Assembly (NCBI GenBank): GCA_035999765.1
Contig: CP108521.1
Location: 2,604,001 to 2,668,000, forward strand
Source: Streptomyces sp. NBC_01231
GTDB lineage: Bacteria; Actinomycetota; Actinomycetes; Streptomycetales; Streptomycetaceae
DNA length: 64,000 nucleotides
Direction: 5' to 3'
The notes below the pieces were generated by a model. The model was not told where the DNA came from and did no database searches. It was given only the letters and a program-made list of their open reading frames with translations. Position numbers and translations under genes: made by a program. How positions within the stretch are numbered: the first letter of the stretch is position 1; each line of letters begins with the position of its first letter. This document shows, piece after piece, positions 52,560 through 64,000 of the stretch.

Positions 52560-52784
52560 ATGTACGGACGACCCGCCCTGGGGGCACTGTTGCCTCTAGC
52601 AGGGGCGATGGCCGCACCAGCAGCTTTGCCGGGGCTACCAGTAGCCAAGGCATTGCAGGCAACGGCCGGAGCCGGTTTCCTGCTCTACTGCCTGACCGCC
52701 TGTCTGATCCTGCTGGTCCGGATACGCCTGCGCCGCCTCGCGCGGAAGGTGCGAACCGAGCCCGGGGGCAGCCATGTTCACTGA
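52560..52784 (+). CDS. Small membrane protein coupled to GT2 (PgaD-like role?)
   Basis: A 74-residue protein from ATG 52560 (GGGGGGA upstream). MYGRPALGALLPLAGAMAAP and LQATAGAGFLLYCLTACLIL are two hydrophobic stretches, followed by a basic end (RIRLRRLARKVR), so it should span the membrane once or twice with the C-terminus inside. Its last 11 bases overlap the start of the GT2 gene, which makes translational coupling likely. In Pga/Ica systems a small two-helix protein (PgaD/IcaD) is required by the synthase; sequence similarity to PgaD is not evident by eye, so the comparison rests on size, topology and coupling. Confidence 0.75.
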   Translation: MYGRPALGALLPLAGAMAAPAALPGLPVAKALQATAGAGFLLYCLTACLILLVRIRLRRLARKVRTEPGGSHVH

Positions 52785-54018
52785 CCTGCTCCTGTGGTCG
52801 AGCGTCACCTTGATCGCCATGGCCGGCTGCTACAACACGAGCCTTTTTCTGCTGTCGAGACGAAGAAAACACCGTTCCCGGACCGATCGGAGAGAACGGT
52901 TCTACGTATTTCTTCTTGCCTGTCTCAACGAGGAGCAAGTGCTCTCCGAAAGCCTGGCGCGCATCACCTCGCTGCCCTCCCGGAATTTCATGGCGCTGGT
53001 GATCGACGACGGCTCCGACGACCGCACCGCCGAGATCGCCCGGGCCGCCGACCCGGTCCTGGTCCGGCTGCACCGGCGCACCCTGCCGAACGCGCGCAAG
53101 GGCAAGGGCGCCGCGCTCAACGACGGAGTGCGCCACCTCAGGGAGTCCGGTGTCCTCGCTGGCCGGGACCCCGAGGACGTGGTCCTGTGCGTGGTCGACG
53201 CGGACGGGCGGCTCGACCCGCACGTGGTGCAGTCGGTCGACCCCTACTTCGACGACCCGGGAACGGGCGCGGTCCAGGTCTGCGTCCGGATGTACAACCG
53301 GCACCTGGGACTGCTCGCCCGTATGCAGGACATGGAGTTCGTCGTCTACGGCGACGTCTTCCAGAGCGCTCGCCGCTTCATCGGCAGCGTCGGCATGGGA
53401 GGCAACGGGCAGTTCATGCGTCTCGCCGCCCTCAACACCCTGGACGGCGACGGGCCTTGGAGCGACAGCCTCACCGAGGACCTCGACCTCGGCGTCCGGC
53501 TGATCGCCAAGGGCTGGACCAACCAGCACTGCACCGCCGCCGCGGTCTCCCAGCAGGCCGTGCTCAGCCTCAGGCGCCTGATCCGCCAGCGATCCCGTTG
53601 GTTCCAGGGCCACCTCCAGTCGGCCGGCCTCGTCCCGCTCATCCTCAGGGACGTACCGACCCGGGCGGCGCTCGACCTCCTGTACCACCTCTCCAGCCCG
53701 GTGCTGATCCTGCTCACCTCGCTGCTGCCGCTCTCCTTCCTCGTCGCCCTGGGCGCCACCATCGTGGGCTCGATCCAGGCCGGCCACTCGCTCGTCTCGC
53801 CGATGTGGCTGCTCGGCCCGTACCTGCTCTCGTTCACAGCCGCCTACGCGTACGGCTTCGTCTATGCCAAGCGTGAGCGTGACCTCGGGCTCGTGCGTTC
53901 GGTGCTGATCGCTCACGTCTTCGTCTTCTACGGCTACATCTGGTTCGCCGCCGGTTGGTGGGGCTTCTGGCGGACGCTCACCGGTCAGCGGGGCTGGCTC
54001 AAGACCGCCCGCACCTGA
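52774..54018 (+). CDS. Processive family-2 glycosyltransferase (NodC/PgaC/hyaluronan-synthase type)
   Basis: A 414-residue inner-membrane polysaccharide synthase. An N-terminal helix (MFTDLLLWSSVTLIAMAG) precedes the GT-A domain: LVIDDGSDDRTAEIA, VLCVVDADGRLDP (DxD), TEDLDLGVRLIAKGW (general base Asp) and QRSRWFQGHLQ (the QxxRW acceptor motif of processive synthases). Three or four helices follow (about residues 295-320, 335-355, 375-395). This set is that of enzymes which polymerise UDP-sugars and push the chain out, such as chitin, poly-GlcNAc or hyaluronan synthases. UDP-GlcNAc or UDP-ManNAc is the likely donor, given the epimerase gene 109 bp downstream. Confidence 0.9.
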   Translation: MFTDLLLWSSVTLIAMAGCYNTSLFLLSRRRKHRSRTDRRERFYVFLLACLNEEQVLSESLARITSLPSRNFMALVIDDGSDDRTAEIARAADPVLVRLHRRTLPNARKGKGAALNDGVRHLRESGVLAGRDPEDVVLCVVDADGRLDPHVVQSVDPYFDDPGTGAVQVCVRMYNRHLGLLARMQDMEFVVYGDVFQSARRFIGSVGMGGNGQFMRLAALNTLDGDGPWSDSLTEDLDLGVRLIAKGWTNQHCTAAAVSQQAVLSLRRLIRQRSRWFQGHLQSAGLVPLILRDVPTRAALDLLYHLSSPVLILLTSLLPLSFLVALGATIVGSIQAGHSLVSPMWLLGPYLLSFTAAYAYGFVYAKRERDLGLVRSVLIAHVFVFYGYIWFAAGWWGFWRTLTGQRGWLKTART

Positions 54019-54127
54019 GGACATTCAGGCCGCGCCCCCGCGCGGGTCCTCATCTCTCATCCGCGGTACCTCTCATCACTTTCACGTGACCGATGCGTCG
54101 ATCACGCATGCCCAGAGGGGGGCTCCC

Positions 54128-55291
54128 ATGTCCACACACCCGTCAGCCGTGCCCGTACGCGCCATGCTCGTGCTCGGCACCCGGCCGGAAGCGATCAAAC
54201 TGGCGCCCGTGGCGCGGGCGATGGCCACCGGCACGCAGTTCGAGCCGATCGTCGTCACCACCGGCCAGCACCGCGAGATGCTCCACCAGATGCTCGGTCT
54301 GCTGGGCGTCGACGCGCGCATCGCGCTCGACGTGATGCGCAGCCGGCAGCAACTGTCCGACCTGACCGCCCGCCTCGTCCGGGGGCTCGGCCAGGTCATA
54401 CGGGACCAACGCCCCGACCTGGTCGTGGTCCAGGGAGACACCACGACCGCGCTGGCCGGCGCCCTGGCCGCGTTCTACGAGAAGATACCGGTCGCCCATG
54501 TCGAGGCCGGACTGCGCACGGGCGTCATGGACAACCCCTTCCCGGAGGAACTCAACCGCTGCCTGATCAGCCGTATGACCCGCTGGCACTTCGCCCCGAC
54601 CCCGGCGGCCGCCCGACATCTGAAGGACGAGGGAGTCGCGCCGGAGCAGGTGTTCACCACCGGCAACACGGTCATCGACAACCTGCTGTGGGTGCTCGCC
54701 GAGGGCAGCGGCACCTCCGCCTTCCGTACCGGTGCCAAGCGGATCCTGGTCACCATGCACCGCCGGGAGAACCAGGGCGAGCGGATGCGCGGGATGGGCC
54801 GGGCGCTGACGCGGCTCGCGGCGCGCAGGGACGTGGAGATCGTGCTGCCGCTGCACAAGAGCCCGGCCGTGCGGGACGTCCTGCTGCCCGAACTCGACGG
54901 CCACGAGGGCATCTCGCTCGTCGAGCCGCTCGACTACCTCGACTTCGCGGCCACCCTCGCCGAATGCGACCTCGTCCTCACCGACTCCGGCGGCGTCCAG
55001 GAGGAGGCCCCGAGCCTCAGCAAGCCCACGCTCGTCCTCCGGACGACCACCGAGCGGCCCGAGGCGGTCGAGGCCGGCGCGGCCCGGCTGATCGGCACCG
55101 ACCCGGAGGCCATCGTGACCTGGGCGGAGAAGCTGCTGACCGACCCGGCGGAGTACAAGCGCATGGCCACCGCGGGCAATCCGTTCGGCGACGGCAAGGC
55201 GACCGCCCGGATCCTGGCTCAGCTCGCCGAGGACTTCGCCACCGATGTCCCGGTCGGCGTCACGGCATCCGGGCCATACTCGACGGCATGA
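54128..55291 (+). CDS. wecB: UDP-N-acetylglucosamine 2-epimerase (non-hydrolysing)
   Basis: A 387-residue cytoplasmic enzyme interconverting UDP-GlcNAc and UDP-ManNAc. GTRPEAIKLAPVARAM at the start, VVVQGDTTTALAGALAAF, AHVEAGLRTGVMDNPFPEE and HRRENQGERM are all family marks, and LTDSGGVQEEAPSL binds the UDP moiety. I chose the ATG at 54128, which has AGAGGGGGG upstream; an ATG 14 codons earlier lacks one. It lies downstream of the GT2 gene on the same strand and overlaps the next gene by 4 bases. Confidence 0.93.
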   Translation: MSTHPSAVPVRAMLVLGTRPEAIKLAPVARAMATGTQFEPIVVTTGQHREMLHQMLGLLGVDARIALDVMRSRQQLSDLTARLVRGLGQVIRDQRPDLVVVQGDTTTALAGALAAFYEKIPVAHVEAGLRTGVMDNPFPEELNRCLISRMTRWHFAPTPAAARHLKDEGVAPEQVFTTGNTVIDNLLWVLAEGSGTSAFRTGAKRILVTMHRRENQGERMRGMGRALTRLAARRDVEIVLPLHKSPAVRDVLLPELDGHEGISLVEPLDYLDFAATLAECDLVLTDSGGVQEEAPSLSKPTLVLRTTTERPEAVEAGAARLIGTDPEAIVTWAEKLLTDPAEYKRMATAGNPFGDGKATARILAQLAEDFATDVPVGVTASGPYSTA

Positions 55292-56010
55292 CGCCGTCAC
55301 CCCCGCGCTCCCGCCGATGGACTGCTCCGGTTCCGTGGGGGCTCGCGGCGGGACGCAGGGGCCGTGCCGTCACCGGACTGGCGCTGGTCCTCGCGCTCGC
55401 GGCGGTTCTCGCGATCGTGCTGAGCCGGTGCCGGTCCGACGCGTCGCAGCCGTCCGAGCCCTGGGTCGACGGCACCACCCACGGCCGCTGGCTGTCGGTG
55501 TTCAACGGCATGGGGAAGAACACGGGTGACGACGGGGCGCTCACCCTCTCCCCCCTGGCCGCCGAGGAGCCCGGGACCACACACGCCGGGCTGGTGGTGA
55601 GCACCGCCTCCTACACGGACGTGCGCTACGAGGCGCGGATGCGGACGGTGCGACAGCTGCGCTCACCGAAACCGAACCCGTGGGAGGTGCCCTGGCTGGT
55701 GTGGGCGTACACCGACCCCGAACACTTCTACTACGTCACCCTCAAGCCGAACGGCTGGGAGCTGGGCAAGCGCGACCCCGCCTATCCGGGCGGGCAGCGC
55801 TTCCTGGCGACCGGGCGGACGACGTACCCCGTGGGTGGCTGGTACGACGTGCGGGTCGAGCAGCGCGGGGCGGTGCTGTCGGTGTCGGTGGGCGGGACGC
55901 CGCTGGTGACGTTCACGGACTCCGAACGGCCTTATCACCGGGGCCGGGTGGGCGCGTACTCGGAGGACGCGACGGTGGAATTCCAGGGCCTGGAGGCAAG
56001 TTCGGGCTGA
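55288..56010 (+). CDS. Membrane-anchored jelly-roll (DUF1080/GH16-like) protein
   Basis: A 240-residue protein with an Arg-rich N-terminus, one hydrophobic segment (about residues 27-47: AVTGLALVLALAAVLAIVLS) and an outer domain of about 180 residues. The domain reads like the concanavalin-like jelly roll of PF06439 (3-keto-disaccharide hydrolase): TDVRYEARMRTVRQL, EHFYYVTLKPNGWELGK, WYDVRVEQRGAVLSVSVGG and RGRVGAYSEDATVEFQGLE. Catalytic residues of GH16 are not evident, so a sugar-binding role is as likely as hydrolysis. ATG overlaps the wecB stop. Coupling to wecB places it in the polysaccharide locus. Confidence 0.75.
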   Translation: MTPSPPRSRRWTAPVPWGLAAGRRGRAVTGLALVLALAAVLAIVLSRCRSDASQPSEPWVDGTTHGRWLSVFNGMGKNTGDDGALTLSPLAAEEPGTTHAGLVVSTASYTDVRYEARMRTVRQLRSPKPNPWEVPWLVWAYTDPEHFYYVTLKPNGWELGKRDPAYPGGQRFLATGRTTYPVGGWYDVRVEQRGAVLSVSVGGTPLVTFTDSERPYHRGRVGAYSEDATVEFQGLEASSG

Positions 56011-56024
56011 GGGCCGGAAAAGAC

Positions 56025-56073
56025 GACGGCGCCTGCCCGTCGTCCGGTCGGGGACTGAGGGGCAGGCGCCGTC
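56025..56073. terminator. Strong hairpin between convergent genes
   Basis: Perfect 14-bp arms GACGGCGCCTGCCC (56025-56038) and GGGCAGGCGCCGTC (56060-56073). It is followed by two smaller perfect hairpins: TCCGGGGG/CCCCCGGA at 56082-56101 and CCCGTAC/GTACGGG at 56109-56128. Together they separate the polysaccharide operon from gltD on the other strand. Confidence 0.85.
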
Positions 56074-56148
56074 TCGGGGGGTCCGGGGGCGTACCCCCGG
56101 ATATCCCGCCCGTACGCCGTTGTACGGGACGTCTGTGGATCCTGCGGA

Positions 56149-57604
56149 TCAGACCATCAGCGAGCGGTCCGTCGGGCGGATCGGGGCGTGCAGCTCGCTG
56201 CCACCCGTCAGGAAGCGGTCGACCCCGCGGGCGGCCGAGCGGCCCTCCGCGATGGCCCACACGATGAGGGACTGGCCGCGGCCGGCGTCACCGGCGACGT
56301 ACACGCCCGGCACGTTGGTCTGGAAGTCGGCGTCACGGGCGACGTTGCCACGCTCGTCGAGGTCCAGGCCGAACTGGTCGACCAGGCCGTTGTCGCGGTC
56401 GGTGCCCGTGAAGCCCATCGCGAGGGTGACCAGCTGGGCGGGGATCTTGCGCTCCGTGCCCGGCTTCTGGGTCAGCTTGCCCTCGACGAACTCGACCTCG
56501 ATGAGGTGCAGCCACTGGACGTTGCCGTCCTCGTCGCCCTCGAAGTGGGTGGTGGAGACGGAGTAGACCCGCTCGCCGCCCTCCTCGTGCGCGGACGTGA
56601 CCTTGTACAGCATCGGGAAGGTCGGCCACGGCTGGGAGACCGGGTTCCGGTCGTCGTTCGGGCGGGGCATGATCTCCAGCTGCGTGACCGAGGCCGCGCC
56701 CTGCCGGTGGGCAGTGCCCACGCAGTCGGCGCCGGTGTCGCCACCGCCGATGACCACGACGTGCTTGCCCTCGGCGGAGATGGGGGGCGCCACGAAGTCG
56801 CCCTCCTGCACCTTGTTGGCCAGCGGCAGGTACTCCATGGCCTGGTAGATGCCCTGGAGTTCGCGGCCGGGGACCGGGAGGTCACGAGAGGTCGTCGCGC
56901 CGGCGGCGATGACGATCGCGTCGTACCGCTTCTTCAGGTCGCTCGCCTTGAGGTCGCGGCCGATCTCGATGCCGGTGCGGAAGCGGGTGCCCTCCGCGCG
57001 CATCTGCTCGATACGGCGGTTGATGTGCCGCTTCTCCATCTTGAACTCGGGGATCCCGTACCGGAGGAGGCCTCCGATGCGGTCCGCGCGCTCGTAGACG
57101 GCGACGGTGTGGCCGGCCCGGGTGAGCTGCTGGGCGGCGGCGAGTCCGGCGGGGCCGGAGCCGATGACCGCGACGGTCTTGCCGGACAGCCGCTCCGGGA
57201 TCTGCGGGGCGACGTCACCGGTCTCCCACGCCTTGTCGATGATCGAGACCTCGACGTTCTTGATGGTGACGGCCGGCTGGTTGATGCCGAGCACACACGC
57301 CGACTCGCAGGGCGCGGGGCACAGCCGGCCCGTGAACTCCGGGAAGTTGTTCGTCGCGTGCAGACGCTCGGAGGCGGCCGCCCAGTCCTCGCGGTAGGCG
57401 TAGTCGTTCCACTCGGGGATCAGGTTCCCCAGCGGACAGCCGTTGTGACAGAACGGGATGCCGCAGTCCATGCAGCGGCTGGCCTGCTTGCTGATGATCG
57501 GCAGCAGGGAGCCGGGGACGTAGACCTCGTTCCAGTCCTTCGTGCGCTCTTCGACGGGGCGGGTCTTGGCGACCTCACGGCCGTGGTTCAAAAAGCCCTT
57601 CGGG

Positions 57605-57612
<8 letters not shown>
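56149..57612 (-). CDS. gltD: Glutamate synthase small subunit
   Basis: A 487-residue NADPH-dependent subunit that passes electrons to GltB for making glutamate from glutamine and 2-oxoglutarate. The N-terminal iron-sulfur region has [17 protein letters not shown] and [15 protein letters not shown] binding is at [20 protein letters not shown]; the NADPH motif is [16 protein letters not shown]; the C-terminal FAD stretch is [17 protein letters not shown]. The first 8 bases overlap the end of gltB (ATG at 57612), so the two are translated together. Length is normal. Confidence 0.97.
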
Positions 57613-62206
<4,594 letters not shown>

Positions 62207-62576
62207 CGGCTCTCCCGTCGTCGTCATGTGGCATATGCAGATTGCCGAGGGACGACGTTGGCCCTCTGCGTGAGTGCAAAATTTCGTGCAGGTTACATGA
62301 TGGAGCGGTTCTCGGGAACCGGATGCTCCGTTCCAACATGCGGACGCCACGCGGGTGCGAGGGGGTGTCGCGCACATGGCTTGAAGTATGTGGGGACCGA
62401 GCGGGACAGGTCAGTGTCCGTCGGCCCAGGGGGCGGAGGGGGCGACGTCGCCCACCCCGCGAGTGCGCCGCAGGCGTCATTGCCCACAGCGCTTACGGCT
62501 CATGCCCGGTGGTTAAGCATTCGAAACCAGCGAGTAACGGCTACTTATGCGGCCCAACGCATAACTTGCAGCCGAA
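62207..62576. promoter_or_regulatory. gltB upstream region
   Basis: This 370-bp gap between gltB and the VIT-family gene (both leftward) carries the gltB promoter and the end of the VIT transcript. Nearest gltB is a GlnR-like box (62281-62296). The part next to the VIT gene (62500-62576) is less GC-rich and has no clear hairpin. No gene is seen. Confidence 0.55.
62281..62296 (-). promoter_or_regulatory. GlnR-like binding site upstream of gltB
   Basis: On the minus strand: GTAAC-CTGCAC-GAAAT. This fits the GlnR half-site pair GTnAC-N6-GAAAC with one mismatch. Six bases further a CTCAC gives a third, weaker half-site in the right phase. The box lies 75-90 bases before the gltB ATG. GlnR is the global nitrogen regulator of Streptomyces, so the site makes functional sense. 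Confidence 0.6.
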
Positions 62577-63308
62577 CTATCCTACGGCTGTTCCGAACAG
62601 ACTGCCCAGGGCGTACGTCACACCGGCCGCCGCACCCCCGAGAGCGAGCTGTCGCAGCCCGCTGAACCACCAGGTCCGCGCGGTCACCCTGGCCACGACG
62701 GCACCGCACGCGAACAGCCCCAGGAGAGCGAGCAGTACGGCGGGCCACAGAACGGTGGCACCGAGCAGATACGGCAGCACGGGCAGCAGGGCACCCAGCG
62801 CGAACGCCCCGAACGACGACAGGGCGGCGACCAGCGGCGACGGCAGGTCGCCGGGGTCGATCCCGAGTTCCTCCCGAGCATGTATCTCCAGCGCCTGCTC
62901 GGGATCGCGGGACAACTGCCGGGCCACCTCACGCGCCAGCCCGGGCTCAACCCCCCGCCCCTCGTACAGGGCGGCGAGCTCGGCCTCCTCGTCCGCGGGG
63001 TGCTTCCTCAGCTCCCCGCGCTCCACCTCCAACTCGGCCTCGACGAGCTCACGCTGCGAGGCGACGGAGGTGTATTCACCGGCCGCCATGGAGAAGGCGC
63101 CGGCGGCGAGTCCCGCGAGGCCGGTGATGACGATGGTCTGGTGCCCGACCGAACCGCCCGCGACACCGGTCATCAGGGCGAGATTGGAGACCAGGCCGTC
63201 CATCGCGCCGAAGACGGCAGGGCGCAGCCAGCCACCGTTGACGTCCCGGTGCGTGTGGTTGTCGCGGTGCGCCTCGTGCAGCGCGGCCTCGGTTTCGATG
63301 AGCGCCAT
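62577..63308 (-). CDS. VIT1/CCC1-family iron/manganese transporter
   Basis: A 243-residue membrane transporter of the vacuolar iron transporter group, probably moving Fe2+ or Mn2+ out of the cytoplasm. The first helix region has RPAVFGAMDGLVSNLALMTG, the second AAGAFSMAAGEYTSVASQRE with the metal-site Glu/Met residues. A cytoplasmic acidic helical hairpin (about residues 85-150: VEAELEVERGELRKHPADEE) is the metal-capture domain of this family. Three more helices follow (about 160-240). I chose the ATG at 63308 (GGGGGACC upstream). An IdeR-like box lies about 90 bp upstream. Confidence 0.9.
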   Translation of the reverse strand: MALIETEAALHEAHRDNHTHRDVNGGWLRPAVFGAMDGLVSNLALMTGVAGGSVGHQTIVITGLAGLAAGAFSMAAGEYTSVASQRELVEAELEVERGELRKHPADEEAELAALYEGRGVEPGLAREVARQLSRDPEQALEIHAREELGIDPGDLPSPLVAALSSFGAFALGALLPVLPYLLGATVLWPAVLLALLGLFACGAVVARVTARTWWFSGLRQLALGGAAAGVTYALGSLFGTAVG

Positions 63309-63394
63309 TCCGGTCCCCCAGCAGCTTTCTTGGACTGATTCCACTTTTTGACAACGCACACACTACGCTTCGGCATTCCCGCCCACCAGCAAGG

Positions 63395-63413
63395 AAAGGC
63401 TCGGCTAACCTGC
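63395..63413 (-). promoter_or_regulatory. IdeR/DmdR-like iron box
   Basis: AAAGGCTCGGCTAACCTGC (plus strand). Against the 19-bp IdeR consensus TTAGGTTAGGCTAACCTAA it matches 13 of 19 positions, with the right half GGCTAACCT exact. It sits in the 259-bp divergent gap between the VIT transporter and the ADP-ribosylglycohydrolase. Confidence 0.4.
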
Positions 63414-63567
63414 GGCTTTGCCCTCGGACGCTCATTCGATAGAGGTGCTGCACAGATGTCGACCGGGTGATGATGAAGCCTTCGAGGCTCCGGCGAACCA
63501 CTTGGGTGGGACACATCCGCAAAGGGTTTCGCGCCCTGTGCGAGACCCCCGGAGGAGGAGGCCTCGG

Positions 63568-64000
63568 ATGGCATCCATCGCCTGCATTCCCTCGAGCCCG
63601 GCGCCCGGGAACGCCGCCGACCTCCGCGAGCGGGCCCGCGGCGCGCTGCTCGGACTGGCCGTCGGGGACGCCCTCGGAGCCCCCGCGGAGAACATGAAGC
63701 CCTCCGAGATCCGCGCCCGCTGGGGCCGTATCACGGGCTACGTCACCGACACCCCCGCCGGCACGGACGACACCGAGTACGCGATCTTCTCCGGCCTCCT
63801 CCTGGCCCGGCACGGCTCCGCGCTCACCCCGGCCCATGTGGAGGGGGCCTGGCACCTGTGGATCGCGGACCGCGCCGAAGGCCCCTTCCGGGGCGCGGGC
63901 TTCAGCGAACGGGGCACCCTGGAGAACCTGCGCCGGGGCCTGGCCGCCCCCATCTCCGCCCAGCACCGCCACGCCTGGAGCGACGGCCTCGCCATGCGGG
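63568..64000 (+). CDS. ADP-ribosylglycohydrolase family protein, 3' end cut by window edge
   Basis: An open frame from ATG 63568 with a strong GGAGGAGGAG 8 bases upstream, running off the window. The 144 visible residues begin MASIACIPSSPAP; then comes GALLGLAVGDALGAPAENMK, the opening motif of the DraG/ADP-ribosylglycohydrolase fold, and PAGTDDTEYAIFSGLLLA, the TDD(T) motif that binds the two magnesium ions. The enzymes remove ADP-ribose from proteins or small molecules. Whether this one acts on nitrogen-metabolism proteins, as DraG does, cannot be told. Confidence 0.88.
   Translation, partial: MASIACIPSSPAPGNAADLRERARGALLGLAVGDALGAPAENMKPSEIRARWGRITGYVTDTPAGTDDTEYAIFSGLLLARHGSALTPAHVEGAWHLWIADRAEGPFRGAGFSERGTLENLRRGLAAPISAQHRHAWSDGLAMR

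Overview
The window is about 64 kb of very GC-rich DNA with the strong third-position G/C bias, GTG and TTG starts, short overlaps between operon genes and convergent GC-rich hairpins typical of Streptomyces. A housekeeping skeleton (polA, a five-gene branched-chain amino-acid ABC transporter, an ANTAR response regulator, pyruvate kinase, gltB/gltD) points to a Streptomyces chromosomal core. I see no insertion sequence, prophage, CRISPR array or rRNA. Both edges cut genes: an HrpB helicase on the left and an ADP-ribosylglycohydrolase on the right.

Layout. 0-13 kb: hrpB (partial), DUF3068 protein, a tiny membrane protein, a secreted lytic transglycosylase, a DUF4184 membrane protein, polA, a YdeP-type molybdopterin oxidoreductase and a PaaI-type thioesterase. 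13-20 kb: livKHMGF and the ANTAR regulator (convergent, separated by a terminator). 20-31 kb: tRNA-Leu(CAA), a free-standing HTH-LAGLIDADG protein, pyk, SIMPL protein, Tat-secreted 5'-nucleotidase, a two-gene siderophore-type operon (PLP decarboxylase plus amine N-hydroxylase), aminopeptidase N. 31-36 kb: receiver-only response regulator, chorismate mutase, AraC regulator divergent from a GH35 beta-galactosidase, and an HExxH/zinc-ribbon protein.

36-46 kb is an eleven-gene block that matches, in gene order and orientation, the KstR2 regulon used by mycobacteria and rhodococci to break down the last two rings (C/D) of steroids: two SDRs, EchA20-, IpdA-, IpdB-, IpdC-, FadA6-, KstR2- and IpdF-like proteins, and two acyl-CoA dehydrogenases. 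Both divergent promoters carry a palindrome close to the KstR2 operator. The usual entry enzyme FadD3 is not in the window.

46-56 kb holds an orphan cytochrome b, a VWA protein, a GH46 chitosanase, and then what I read as an extracellular amino-sugar polysaccharide locus: a lipoprotein TIM-barrel hydrolase and a DUF2334 deacetylase-like protein on one strand; a 74-aa membrane protein coupled to a processive GT2 synthase, a UDP-GlcNAc 2-epimerase and an anchored jelly-roll protein on the other. Its parts resemble a split Pga/Ica (or Pel) system. It is the best candidate for a poorly described system here. The window ends with gltD/gltB (preceded by a GlnR-like box), a VIT/CCC1-type iron/manganese transporter with an IdeR-like box upstream, and the truncated ADP-ribosylglycohydrolase.

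Comparisons with known genomes and families are from memory. No database search was run.
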